A stretch of 64,000 nt of DNA, taken from positions 25,067,555-25,131,554 of the forward strand of contig OY756963.1 of assembly GCA_963580455.1 (NCBI GenBank), read 5' to 3'. The position numbers were made by a program, and so were the translations under genes. Positions 1 through 12,187 of the stretch are shown in pieces. Each line of letters starts with the position of its first letter. Within the stretch, counting starts at the first letter, position 1. The notes under the pieces were generated by a model, which did not search any database, had not been told where the DNA came from, and saw only the letters and a program-made list of their open reading frames with translations. The DNA comes from Euonymus europaeus. Lineage: Eukaryota; Streptophyta; Magnoliopsida; Celastrales; Celastraceae.

Positions 1-1761
1 GGCATCTCTCGAGTCGAGACCATCCTGATATTTTTGTGTGCATGCTGGACCCCACTGTCTATCAACTTTATCGCCACTTTGCAGTTGCACGACCACCAGG
101 GCCCTACCATGCAGTGGTGCATGTTGGTACCAAAGGTTTTGCCGTACAAAAACAAATCCCATAAATGCATGGGCAAAAGCCAAAGGTTCTAGCTGTTGGG
201 CTAGTGGGCCCAACAACGTTTTGGGGGATATTATGTGGGGCCGTTTGTTTCTCGACCTTATATTGATGGGCCCAGCGTTGGACAAATGTCGACAAAATTG
301 TGTGTTTCTTGTGGAATTACGTAATTCCGACGTTGATACCTGGATTCAGACAATTGAATTATAATATATAGTATAATTATATTATTGGTACGTATTTCCC
401 AATCCACCAAAAGTGAGTTCCCTCTGTGCTTTATAAAGTAATAACAAGTCGAACTTGGTTACATTTGTTGATAGAGACAGAGGGATTCGTTAAATAGGAG
501 ATTTGGCCCAAGATCTCAACCTAATTAAATTGATACATATTGGACACTTGAAATTGATTAACATGTTGCATGCCCGACAGACACTGGCGTCCGCAAATTG
601 CAGATTATATATATATATATATATAGATATAGATTATTGTATGCAAGCTATTTGACAGGATTGTTGTCCGATTCTGTCACTCCCTTCCAGATTGTTAAAT
701 CTCCACGAGTTGCATTTTTATTCTCTAAGCAATTAAACAAAAGGAAAAACAAAATCAAAGTTTTATATATTTATATATATATTAAAGCATATGAGACTTG
801 ATAAAAAAAATTGAACTAAGGTAGCTTCCAACATGAAAAAACATTGCAACATGCGTGCCTGTTGTGAATATTAAATAGTTGTAATAACAAAAAATAATGG
901 GAATAATTTCGACATTAATTAATAATATATAATATGACCCACCAATAACTCCTAAAGTTATTTACGTCAATTGATTAATTAGTTTCATACCTTAAAACGG
1001 ATCTACATAAAACTCCTATTCTATGGGGAGCTTTATTAAAGATAATTATCACTTTTTATCAAAAAAAAAAAAGAAGATAATTATCACTCATTAAATTGCA
1101 CTTGAGAGACGTTAAAAGAATAAGCAAGTTGTGCCACTTCATTGATCCCACCCCCTCTTGATATATATATATATATTGTGTGTGTGTGTTTTCTCATGTG
1201 TATTTAAAGTGGGCATATAATTTTTGAGATCCAAAATATTTTAAAAAAATTGGGAAAATTATATTTATATTCTGTTCAATTGTATGAATCTAATCTATAT
1301 CTTTCGTTCCTCATTAATAATCTTGTATAATTTTTGAGTTGGAACTTGACACTCACATCGAACTATGTGATAGTATAATTATTTTTTATTAGAGCAAAAG
1401 TCCACCCAACATCAACAAGAAGACCTTTTTTTCAAATTTAAGTGAGTTGTGCCCAATATCGCTTGCTAGATTTGAGAAAAAAAGTTTTTCGAATCCGATA
1501 TATACTCAGAAATCGGACAATCCAAAACGCAAATATACAAGGTCGACCATTTACAACAGAAAAGGCCTACATCAATCACAAGCCACGTGTACGACCGTAC
1601 GGGTGTAGAAGTGTGAGGTCTTGGTGGCCTCTCCACCATCCATGGTTGCAGGCTTCTACTAATAGGACTTGAAAAAATTGAGAAAAAAGGAAATAAAACT
1701 TGGCGCTGCACAAGTTCCTTCGTTTGGGCAACGATTGCTGCGCTGACTCCACGCTATTTTT
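1..1761. other. gene-free AT-rich region
   Basis: No credible gene is seen. Open frames on both strands are short, lack recognisable motifs and often run through (AT)n tracts, for example around 607-627, 1159-1175 and 765-781. It forms the left flank of the inverted LINE at 1762-3335. Confidence 0.6.
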
Positions 1762-3335
1762 CAGTATGGCCTTTTTTTTTTGGATAAGCAGCACCATATA
1801 TTAATCAAGAGAATCAGAAAAACACAGGGCATCAATGGATGGCCTAGAAACAAAATACAACACCTACATAGAGAATAAACAAAAACATGAGGGATTAAAA
1901 CCACATAATAAAATCAGTATCTCTTTGAAGCCCATCCTTAGCTAGAGACAAATCAAGAGTTGTTGGGGTAACAATGCATACGAGTGGACTGGGTTAAGCT
2001 CCAACGGAGCTTCGGGAGGTCTATTGATTATCTGGAACCCACATATAGTTCAGGTAAGGGATGTGTTGAAAGGGGAAAGGTGGATCTCAATTGATGCAAA
2101 AATTATTCTGAGTAATTTTGAGTGTTGCATATTAGCTGTGTATGGGCCGAATGATGAAGCTAGTAGAATAGCCTTATGGGGTGAACTTGCAGAGGTCTCT
2201 CTTCATAGATCCTCTCCTTGGCTCTGTCTTGGGGACTTCAATGAGATAATGGCTCCGCGAGATAGGCAAGGGCAGTACACATCATCAAGGAGTATGAGGC
2301 AGTTCGCCTCGTTCATTGATCACGCTGGTCTAGCAGAGCTGCCGTTACTAGGAAAGAACTTCACCTGGAGAAATTCCAGGAGTCAGAGCCGAATTGATAG
2401 GGCTTTTGCTTCTCCGGACTGGTATATAAAGTTTCCAAGTATAAGACTGTGGGGTCTATCTCGCGGGCCGTCGGACCATTCTCCAATTTTGATTGAGACA
2501 GAAAAGATTAATTGGGGTGCTCGTCCCTTCAAGGTACTGGACTGCTGGTGGGATCATCGCTACTTCCTCCCCACAATTCAAGTCTTTTGGCAAGAGATTA
2601 ATCAACACCTTCATCATGAAGCAGGGATTCTGCGAAAATTCCAGCTACTAAAAAAACTTTTGAGAATATGGAATTCAGAGGTGTTTGGAGATGTGGGGGC
2701 CAGGGTGAAGGCACTGGAAAATGAGATAGATAGAATTGAGCTGGTCTCTGAAGGGAGAACACTTTCAGCGTCAGAGGAAGAGAACTTGAGTTTGCTAAAA
2801 GGTGACTTGTGGAAGGAAAGTAAGAAACAAGAATCCCTATGGAGCCAAAAATCTCGAATACAATGGGTGTTGGCTGGAGATAAAAACACCAAATTTTTTC
2901 ATTCCACGACTTGCATTAGGGGGAGTTCAAATCAAATCCATTTCTTACGAGTTGGTGGTGCATCAATATCAATACCTTCACAAGTAAAAGATGTTGTTGC
3001 ATCCCATTTTGCAGCATTGTTCAAAGAAGAGCATCTTGGGAATTTTCAATGAGATGGCCTTAATTTTAAGTGCATTCCTTCTTACTTAACTGACACTCTG
3101 GTGGAGCCTTTTTCTGATACAGAGATCAAGGCCGCTGTATGGAGTTGTGGTGGATCTAAAGCCCCTGGCCCGAACGGTTTTAATTTCAACTTCATCAAAA
3201 AAGCTTGGGAAGTTTTGGAGGGGGACATCTACAATCTTGTGCATAACTTCTACGTCTCTGGAAAAATTCCTAATAGGGTAAACTCCTCCTTTATAACTCT
3301 TGTTCCTAAGCTGACAGGCTCTTGCAGTATGGCCT
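1762..3335 (-). mobile_element. twin-primed (5'-inverted) LINE insertion with target-site duplications
   Basis: An 11-bp direct repeat CAGTATGGCCT occurs at 1762-1772 and again at 3325-3335. Immediately inside the left copy is a poly-T run and, to about 1957, sequence that on the minus strand looks like a plant LINE 3' end running into poly-A. From about 1958 to 3324 the polarity flips and the plus strand encodes endonuclease and the start of reverse transcriptase. A minus-strand 3' end, an inverted internal segment and flanking duplications are the hallmark of twin priming during LINE integration. The central reverse transcriptase and RNase H regions are absent. The exact inversion breakpoint (about 1955-1960) is an estimate. 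Confidence 0.75.
1958..3324 (+). pseudogene. LINE ORF2 fragment: endonuclease plus start of reverse transcriptase
   Basis: The plus-strand frame from about 1958 through the ORF at 2024-3052 reads as a LINE apurinic-type endonuclease (exonuclease-endonuclease-phosphatase fold). Motif GDFNEI lies near 2230-2250, SRIDRAF near 2390, and SDHSPIL near 2472, which would be the catalytic Asp-His pair. A linker rich in charged residues follows, with LAGDKNTKFFH near 2870-2900, typical of plant LINE ORF2. After a stop at 3052 a second frame (about 3101-3330) carries SKAPGPNGF, the first block of LINE reverse transcriptase. The fragment lacks the N-terminal endonuclease residues and everything beyond the first reverse transcriptase block, so it is dead. 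It is the inverted part of the element spanning 1762-3335. Confidence 0.85.
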
Positions 3336-4160
3336 CTTTTATCCGGGGCTCCGATGTGATCAGACTACGGCAGCCTCGGGCTCGGCTGCGGTTTATTTGG
3401 CTAATTTTTTTTTGTGTGGTATCAGTCTAAATAATCTAGTGATATATTAATACGTTCGAGAAAGATGTAAAATGTTTTGAGTTTTTTTTTTGTGACGAAA
3501 AAGTAGAAGATCGATAAGGGAAAAACGTAGATGAAAAGGAAAATAAGGGGTGATTTTTTTTCCCCTTTTTATAAGGACTCCAATTGGTTAAGTTTAATTC
3601 AAGTTTGATTTAAAATCAAATCTTCAGATATATTTTTTTCTCCCTAGCGCTTGGAGATGTCAGAGACATTGTGATAAAATTAAATCAAACAAATATGATT
3701 TTATCACATTTTGTATTTCCCACTACAAATGAGGGACTTTGATAGTGAACATAGGTTGTCTTGACAGACCCAATTTATTTTGTGCGTTTGTTTGGCAGCG
3801 TAAATAATTTAATTATAGTGTGTTGCGTCTCTTTAGTTGAGTGTTTGTATAGTTTATATTTTATCAGACAGATATTCAAAATATTTAGTCTCTACGATAC
3901 TTTATCAAGTATACCCTCTATCAAACACAAACGCTATAGACTTTTTCCTCTCCACAAAAATCAAATAAAACCATATACCTGGGGCTACGAATAGTGCCAA
4001 ATACTAAAAGGATCCCAATCACTCCGGACGTGCTTTTTTTGCATGGCACCGACAGGAGCAATATCGTAGTCCATCATACTTTTCAAACCATATGGGGTCG
4101 ACCGTCGACTACAGTGGAGAGAGTACGAAACAAGTGGGGTGGTGTCTGGGGCACGTTCTA

Positions 4161-4195
4161 ATTTTTATTTTTATTTTTATTTTTATTTTTATTTT
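4161..4195 (+). repeat. (TTTTTA)n hexanucleotide microsatellite
   Basis: About six near-perfect units of a T-rich hexamer in tandem; simple-sequence repeat in a gene-free stretch. Confidence 0.9.
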
Positions 4196-5016
4196 GTATA
4201 GATTCTTTTCGTCAGGAACTAAAATTAAATAGTAAATACATAGTGGAGTCTTCAATCATTCGACTGTCTTTGAGTGGTGTCCGGTGTAATACGGTGTCAT
4301 GTAGAAATGTCTGATGATGATCGTCTTTGTGTTTATAGTTTTCCTTATTTTTTAGTACTCTTGGTTGTACTCCATCTCTATGGTGAGACCAATGCTTACG
4401 AGGCTTAAGTATCTATTTAATTCATTATGTAATTTAATACAATCAAGTCTACGATCATTTTCGGTCGTCATAGAGTTGAGTTGAGTTGGGTATGGAAGGA
4501 TTGGATCAAAGTGAGTATGTGAATCACTAATTAGTAGGCCGAGTGTTTTTTTTCTCTTTTAAGTGGGGTGTGTTAGACCACTTAGTGAGTTTTGTCAACC
4601 TTTTTTTTATTGAGTATATACTGGACTGTGGCCTCCTTTTCTATTGGCTGGAGGAGTATATCAACTCAATAGTGGAAAATCTGTTGGGTCACTCGAGCCG
4701 TCCGCCTCTAGTGGTGAGGATTTTTTTTTTTTTTAATTAGACTGATCAATCAATTTTATTAATTATAGAAAAAATGCAAAGAAACAGACATTGAATCCCA
4801 TAAACACCCAACCCCAACAACCCAACCTAAATCCATTAAACACCCAACCCAACTCATGTGGAGGAATATATAAATCAGGCATGACACAAGATCATTAGGT
4901 GATTCAAGATGGTAATCAAATCTCGAAAACCCTTTATCTCCTCTCATCAAGTCCCACCCAATCAGGTAATTGATTTGGGAGATAATTAATCCACTGCCTA
5001 TAAAAGGAGAAGGAGA

Positions 5017-5020
<4 letters not shown>

Positions 5021-5049
<29 letters not shown>
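5021..5049. repeat. (TA)n dinucleotide microsatellite
   Basis: An uninterrupted TA repeat of about 29 bases. Similar tracts recur at 16920-16946 and 32622-32645. Confidence 0.95.
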
Positions 5050-5052
<3 letters not shown>

Positions 5053-5961
5053 AACTCTAATACGTGTTTACTAACTCCACTTATTTTCCAAAGCTGATTT
5101 GAACACTGACCGTTCATATTTTTAGGCGAGGATTGGCATGAGCACGAAGGAGTAGCCGGCCAAATGACGGTTCTGATCGGGTGGTGATTTTTGTTCACTA
5201 AAAAACAATTTCGCGGATCAGCAATGAACCCAGCAGAGAAGTCTTCGTAGTCATAATGCAGAACTAATTTATGAACAACGCTTCCGAACTATGAGGCGAA
5301 TTGACCAGACCAGCCAGAGGAAAGAGACCATTAATTAACCATGCTCTCTGAGGATATTATGGAGTTTAGGCTGTTGTCAGCCTTCATCATAGATATCTCT
5401 GGGTCACCATGCATCGATCACTCATGTGCTTCCATCGTTTTCAGGCCTAATTTGGAGAGATTGACATTAAAGCAAATATCCTGCCCAGCCACACACACAT
5501 ATACATACAATTTTGAGGTCTACAATATTTTTTAAAAATCTAGCCAAATTATATTTGTATTTTTTTTATCTATGTTATGAATTCAACGATATTTTTTTGT
5601 TCGAAACAAAAATCAAATTCATTGTGATTGAAACGTCGAATGTTTTGAGTTTATATCCGATGATCTAGAATTGCTATGTATTTTTCATATTGAATTTCAT
5701 TTTTGGTTTTAAAAAAATATCGTTAGATTCGTAAAATTGATAAAAAATACCAATATAATTTTTTCAATTTTTAAAAGATTGAACCCTAAAAGTGATCCCA
5801 AAAAATAATACCTAATTTTAAGATTTTATTTTAGGATCTCATAAGAGAATTCCTCCACATATATATATATATATGTAATGACCTGCCTAACTGCATAATT
5901 AGTTAAGTTATATAGGGTAGCTTTGCCGACCCACCTAATTAAGCCTGTTAACAGCTCCCTT

Positions 5962-6499
5962 TATGATATTAGGGATGGCAAAATTCCCCGCGGGTACCCG
6001 ACCCGAAATTTCGGGTTCGGGTGCCACCCGAACCCCACTGCCCGGGGACGGGTAGGGTATGGTAATACCTTACCCGGCCCCGAACCCGACCCGAACTTTT
6101 TTTTAATATTTTATTTAAATATATATATAATACATATATTATTTATATATATATTACATATATCTAATAGATTAATACACACATATATATACATACATTG
6201 ACATACATATATACACACATATATATATTGACATACATATATACATATGACATATATATATAATACGTACATACTAACACATACATGTATATACATATAA
6301 TACAAATACAAATACAAATACATATAATATTGTAGTATTTTTGGGGTTCGGGGATGAGTTCGGGTTCGGGTTCGGGGATTCCCCAAAATCCAAAAATCGG
6401 GTTCGGGTTCGGGGATGGTGGCGGGGATGGAGTTTGGGTTCGGGGATGGGGAGAGCATACCCGGCCCCGCCCCGCCCCGTTGCCATCCCTATATGATAT
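5962..6499. mobile_element. hAT-type MITE, 522 bp, with 8-bp target duplication
   Basis: The element occupies 5970-6491. Its ends are a perfect 12-bp terminal inverted repeat, TAGGGATGGCAA at the left and its reverse complement at the right. It is flanked by the 8-bp direct repeat TATGATAT at 5962-5969 and 6492-6499. An 8-bp duplication is characteristic of hAT-superfamily transposition. The interior has no transposase. It holds GC-rich sub-terminal blocks made of CCCGAACCC and GGGTTCGGG motifs on opposite arms and an (AT/ACAT)n core at about 6110-6330. Hence it is a non-autonomous MITE. Confidence 0.88.
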
Positions 6500-8640
6500 A
6501 TCCCAATCACCACTCCATTAACACATGCATGAAATTATGTTATTAATGTTTTATGAAATGCTTTCTAGGCTATAAAAGTGTTGCATGTTGTCAAATGGCA
6601 ATTGCATGCCACTTCTTGTAACTTTTATCCCATGGTACATGACTTAATTAATCAGAGATTTTAGAGGTCTTAATTTAATCACTTGACCATAAATTAAATA
6701 AAATTTCTCCATCATCCATACAATCCTGATAAAGACTGAAAACCTCGATGCACGGCCCTCCTGTCCTCCTTGTTTCCTACGTACACCAAGTCTCCATTTT
6801 CTTTTCAATTTGCTTCAGCTTTTCGAGTTTTTCTCCGTCCGCCTTAAGACTAAAAAACTATCAATTGGTGTCCTGGTCAAAAATTTAGGGGCCATGCGAG
6901 TTACTGAGTGCTCTAAATCTCATATCGTTTAGGTAAGATCTAATGCATAGAATACAATAAGTCAAATTTCTTTTAACATGTTTCAATCGATTTTTTTTAA
7001 GCGGTGACACCATATCATATTGAAATTTCGCAGTTTGTTGTAGTTTTCACACCCCCGACATAGTAACAATATTGTCCGCTCTCACAGTTTGTTATAATTT
7101 TCACACTCCAGATAGAGTAACAATATTGTTCGCTTTAGATTGTCCGGTTCACTTGATACATCAGGCTCATATATGAGTTGTCCGATTCACTTGGATACAT
7201 CCTGTCCGCACGACTTTGTTCCTCCTCAAGTCTAGTAAATGAGCTTGGACCCAACTCACTAGATAAAAGAAAATGTCTTGTTATTAGTGAGAGGGTCTGA
7301 CACTTATAAAATGCTTAAGTGTATCAGCCCACATCTTACCTATGTGGAATTTTTACACAGTTAAGTGTGTTTTTGCAAGAGTGATATTGGTATGACTAAC
7401 TTTATGAAAAGATCAAGTTGTGTGGATACTTATATATACATATATCATGAGACCACAAAACAGATATATTGTGATATAGGTAAAAATACGCGCTATTACA
7501 ACTGCTGATGTACAATTTGTAGCCTAAGTTGTTGCAAACGTGGCTTAATTTAGTTCATATATAGGATTCCTATTTTAGGCACAATTTGAGGTGATAAGGG
7601 AAGCTATTTCAGCCTTGGGGGATCCAAATCCAAGAGATACCATATCAATAAAATTAATGCTTTGACATATGTTGCCATCAAACGAAACCTCTATCAACAA
7701 AAGAAAACCAACAAATTATGGCAAAGTTTATAATGTCGCCTCAGCAATATACATACATACATATATATATATATATATTACATGTTGAAGTGATGGTCAC
7801 TTTTTCTTTTTAACAATATTGACATAAGCCATATTTTTTAGTATCAATTAAAAAAAATATTAACTTCAATTCCCATTGAGGTGGATGAGGAGAGAGGGTT
7901 TATTTGACCTGTGGCCTGCGGGTACTCTGATTTTAAAAATAAATAAAAATTATCTTTAGTTGACTGGCTAATGCTTTATCTAGAAGTATCTTCATTTTTT
8001 TATATCCGTCCCACTTGTGCTGAGAATTACAAAGTATTATATACGAGCATCACATTCCAACTACTTTTATATCTTTTTGTTATGTACCCAAAAAATAACT
8101 TACATTATATTTAAAATGAATAAATAAATATGATACTGCCGATTTAATTAGTAATGGTAGGACTAGGACCATCAGATCCTCCTCTCTCTTTTTTTTTTCT
8201 TCTCTCATATATGAATTCTTAAACAAAAATATGAAAAAAGGCTGGTCCACTTAATAATGATCGATCAATTTCAGTGTATATATATATATATAATATCTCA
8301 TAAATAAAAAATATCATTATCGAATATCACACGCATAACCAATGTGGGTTATACCACCTTCCCTCGTCAACTTTTCTTTTAAATCACGTCCAAAATAAAT
8401 TATATATAGAGTTATATGCTCATATGTTTTATTTTGTTTCATGAACTCCTTTTGTGGTGAATAAAAATAACACCTCATGGTTGAATACTCCGTATGAGCC
8501 TCCTAGTGTGTTCGGTTGAGGACTTTCTTCTTCTCTTTTAAATGATTTATTTTATATCATAAGGAGAGAAGAAAAATCATCCTTCGGGATTTACAATGGG
8601 GAGACTTAAAAACCTAACTCATAACAATGAGAAAAAACAC
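6500..8640. other. gene-free region with possible LTR-like remnant
   Basis: No gene found. Between about 7010 and 7400 there are imperfectly repeated phrases (a CAGTTTGTT...TTTTCACAC block occurs twice near 7031 and 7087). They are followed by text resembling the ends of plant LTR elements (CACTTATAAAATGC...CCCACATCTTACC). No paired LTR was found, so this is only suggestive. (AT)n tracts occur near 7760-7775 and 8278-8292. Confidence 0.35.
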
Positions 8641-9276
8641 AAATAAGATTTAAAGGAAACCAAACTAAGCCATAAGATCTAAAGATACAAGCTAGGATTT
8701 CATTTTCAGGACAGGAACTCCCATGTGATCCATTTTGAGGAGCCTTTTTGCATTTCCAGGAAGATCACTTAATCTGAAAAACAAATTAGAAATTCTACTA
8801 TTCGAGGCTTTTGAAGCCATAAAGTCAGCAACCCCGTTAAAATCACGAAAAGCATGTTGAAAATGCACCTGACAGTTCTTACTGATGATGTCAATTTGTT
8901 GTTTTAAATATAACAAACTCCAAGGACATTTTGTAGCAGAAGAAATAATATTAGTGACCACCAAGGAATCAGATTCAACAAGCATATAATTATAGCTCAG
9001 GGACAAAGCCAACATGATGTCATCATAAATTACTTTCAATTCCGCAAAAGAAATGGTATTTTGGCCATTATAATTTGAGAATCCACCTCTAAAATTACCT
9101 AAGTGATCCCTTATAATTCTTCCACCACTTGCATGTCCTGGGTTTCTTAAAGCACTCCCATCACAATTGATTTTTACCATATTTCTGGGAGGGGGAATCC
9201 AATGGAGGATTACAGGCTTGCAACTTTTTTTTTTACTGAGAAGGGATATTGAATAAGGTATACAGAAAATGATCAT
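8530..9276 (-). mobile_element. 5'-truncated LINE tail with RNase H-like domain (minus copy)
   Basis: The minus-strand frame 9276-8692 (194 residues) matches the RNase H-like domain found at the end of plant LINE ORF2 and related host proteins. It begins near PPPRNMVKINCDGSA, then IIRDHLGNF, AELKVIYDDIMLAL, MLVESDSLVV and the late block HAFRDFNGVADFMASKA. The Asp of NCDGS, the Glu of AELK, the Asp of ESDS and the Asp of GVADFMA correspond to catalytic acidic positions. Downstream, the minus strand continues as a T-rich tail ending around 8530 in AAAAGAGAAGAAG. The reverse transcriptase is missing. The same 3' tail recurs, in the opposite direction, at 10245-10840. A domesticated single-domain gene cannot be excluded, but the shared tail argues for a LINE remnant. 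Confidence 0.6.
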
Positions 9277-10243
9277 TTAGCTGAATCTTATACTTTTTTG
9301 AGTGAATTTGTAAGCGCAATCTAATTTGATCCATAGTGATAAGGATAATAGCATTAGCAGATATTGATTTAGTTACGTTGAGGATTGCTTTTGATACTAG
9401 CTATCTTCGCATAAAAACTATAAGAGTTAATTGGTCTGACGGTCGATGTTCCGACGATCAAATCAGCCTCCTATCTAAGGCTCGTCCTTGTATTTATAGG
9501 AGGAGGGATTGGACATCAATTCCTCCTAATCCGCCCAATTGATTGATAATTTTTCGTCGATCTTCTTCGTGATTCACGAGTTTTTTTCTTATTCTTTTTG
9601 ATACCAAAAAAATAAAATACCCAACAGAAACACAAGAAGACTCAATGGACGGGTAATGAATCTTTATTTTTTAGTATTACCTTAATATCTGTGATAATGA
9701 AACGTGTCTGACTTGTAGTGGGCCACGTGCCTAGAGTGAAATTACTCCCCACACCATTATAATAGTTTGGGACATGGTTTGGATCCAAGATAGTGATGAT
9801 AATGATTTAATATAATTTTTAATGAATTGTTTTTATGAGTAATTTGTAATATTTGATGGACGGTCGTGATGACTGATGTGCATGATCATCACTACATGTA
9901 CTGTTGTACGAAGAGCACAGCTGTACGTGAATTCCCCAAGTTGCTACTTTCTACTTTTATCATTATAGTGTTGTGGACTCTTTTTAAAACAGAAGCATAC
10001 TTTTGATTAGTTTTACATTCCTCGATATCTCCTATGGCATTTACTTATTGACGGCTCTGTCCCTTCCATATAACGACAAAAGCGGATGCGGGAAGTTGAC
10101 CAATTTACCTTTTGTCTTTTAACCATTTTTACCACTGCAGATTTCCAGAATGACGGGCCCAGTCTCACCACATGAACGTGTAATCACGCCCCGTTAGAAA
10201 TCAACCCTCAAATCGAAAACAAAAATGTTAAATTTACTTAAGA
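9277..10243. other. spacer between opposed LINE tails
   Basis: No gene recognised between the two divergent RNase H fragments. The 68-codon plus frame at 9336-9542 has no motif, and a T-rich stretch lies near 9575-9600. Confidence 0.5.
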
Positions 10244-10840
10244 GTGGGTATTCTAAGTATGCTAATAAGTGGAAGTCATGATTTTGATTTTTCGACTGTC
10301 ATTATAAATTATGCTGGGCAGTTTATATGTGGTTTTTCTAACTATTATGATCAACAATCAATAACTTATGCTGAATTGAAAGCCATTCAGGAGGGAATTA
10401 TGTTAGCTGTGAATCTTGGTTATCATTATATGATCATTGAATCAGATTTCTTGGTTGTTATCAATATCCTATCTGCTGCTTCCAAATGCCCATGGAAATT
10501 GATTTATTTAAGGCAGCAAATTGAAATTAGTTGTAAGAACATCTAGGTTCGCTTTCAACATGTTTTTCGTGAAATAAACGTTGTGGCTGATTGTGTGGCT
10601 TCAAAAGCTTTGAATAGCAGAATATCTAAATTGTTTTGCAGGTTCAGCGAGCTTCCTAAAAAAGCAAAAGGTCTTTTAAATCTGGATCAAACGGGAGTCC
10701 CTACTTTGAGAATAAAAAATTAGATTGTTTTTTTTTCGACATGGGTTTGGACCGACATCCCTCCATTGTGAACCATCGGAGAAGGATTTTTCTTCTCTAA
10801 TTATGATATAAAAACTATATTTTATTTAAAAAAAAGTGAT
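10244..10840 (+). mobile_element. 5'-truncated LINE tail with broken RNase H-like domain (plus copy)
   Basis: Plus-strand reading from about 10285 gives IINYAGQFICGFSNYY, then ITYAELKAIQEGIMLA and MIIESDFLVV. After a TAG stop at 10544-10546 the same frame continues as VRFQHVFREINVVADCV and ends in GVPTLRIKN with a stop near 10722. It aligns along its whole length with the minus-strand copy at 9276-8692, including the same closing motif GVPxL. The 3' tail is also shared: AAGGATTTTTCTTCTCT, then TTATGATATAAA and an A-run ending near 10838. The nonsense codon and missing start make it a pseudogene. Confidence 0.65.
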
Positions 10841-12187
10841 CAAAATGCAACTTCTGAACTTTCGATGATGAAAATGATTTTTTCCAAATTTTTGGGTGAC
10901 CACAAATATATTTAACCCGATAACTCTTTGCAATCAAAACTTATAAATATTGACTAATTTGACTAACGTCAAACTTGGTAAAATAAAAAGGATTGAGGAA
11001 TGATCAGATTATTGGGAATACCCATAAAATGCTAAGGTTATGCATTTAATTTGTGATAGTAGATTCATAATCAAAAAAATATTTGTGATTAATTGTTACA
11101 GAATAATCTAACATCATTAAGACGATGTGAGACCAATTTCAAGAAATCTGGACGTACGTTTCTAAATTAACTGTGCTGAATTGATATTATTGCACAAAAG
11201 ACATTCTACGTTCTATATATGAAGGTGGTCTTTTACGTATAAGTTATAACTGGGTTGTTATTTGACACGTCTATGAGGATATAGAAAGCAATTACATATA
11301 CCTGTCATCCGGGTTGTCATCTAGCTTCACTCTAGAATTGAAAGGGATACTTTGTTTCTTGTCCAAGCTCTTCAGCATCGCTCCATGTCCCTTGCTCCCC
11401 ATGGAACGACCATACACGCTATCGGCTCTCTGGTTTCAAATCTCTCTTGCCAGGTTCAGCATGTCCATCGGTCAAAATTCTCTAGCTGATAACTTAGCTG
11501 TATTGGATCGTACGTTTATCCACGGCTGAAACTAGACTCCAAAACAATGCTCCTTGGAGTCTTTTAAATATCCACGTACTTCGATGATTGTAATCTTTCT
11601 TCTGTTGACGAAAGTTATGTGTGTGTGTGTGTATATAATAGTCATCCGGTGAGCGTCGGGGCAATTACCTCATAAAGCAATTAGATAAGCAATTACCTCA
11701 TTTATGTATTTGAGGCGTCTATGAGGATCACACGCCATCTGGTGAGCGTTGGGGCCAAACCAGTCATTAGTTACAAATTACTATATATAGACAACGCGCT
11801 GAAAAGAAAAGGTAGATAGATTGTGATATCAAGCGAGGCATCCAGGGACACAACCGTCATTTGAACCTAAAATTTTAAGGTTCACATCGCCCTCCCTTTC
11901 TCTCTCTGAATGAACCTGAAAACGACTGCAATTAGCAGGCTGTATGGTCTACCTGTGTGCGTGTATATACGCAAATATATACACACACATATATATAATA
12001 TAATATTGGATTCACACACCGACTTTAAAACCCCTTCAATTATTTAATAAATTCCCTTATATATATATATAACAAGGCTGTCTTTGTAGTTATCTATCTT
12101 TCTTGGGTTTCTTCCTGTTTTTCATCATCATATTCTCTTTGTTTGTTAGAGAGAGAGAGAGAGAGAGAGAGGGAATTAACTCTTCCA
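10841..12187. other. intergenic region upstream of the PHD-finger gene
   Basis: No gene in most of it. A phrase built around GTCATCCGGTGAGCGTCGGGGC at about 11640 recurs imperfectly near 11728-11755. Near the gene, a TATA-like (TA)n run lies at about 12058-12071 and a (GA)n tract at 12149-12171, just before the start codon, as is common in plant 5' leaders. Confidence 0.5.
12149..12171 (+). repeat. (GA)n microsatellite in the presumed 5' leader
   Basis: About eleven GA units, starting 17 bp before the chosen ATG at 12188. The frame through this tract is open and could add an Arg-Glu-rich extension from 12143, but the family protein starts at the MVD methionine. Confidence 0.9.

Larger units (their letters stand above)
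3336..5961. other. gene-free region
   Basis: No gene recognised. It contains a (TTTTTA)n hexamer tract at about 4161-4195, an oligo-T/A run near 4720-4735 and a long (TA)n array at 5021-5049. The remaining short frames show no family motif. Confidence 0.55.

Noticed and set aside
38..364. 108-codon plus-strand frame at the left edge
   Set aside because: No motif, cysteine- and tryptophan-rich random composition, overlapped by an equally open minus frame.
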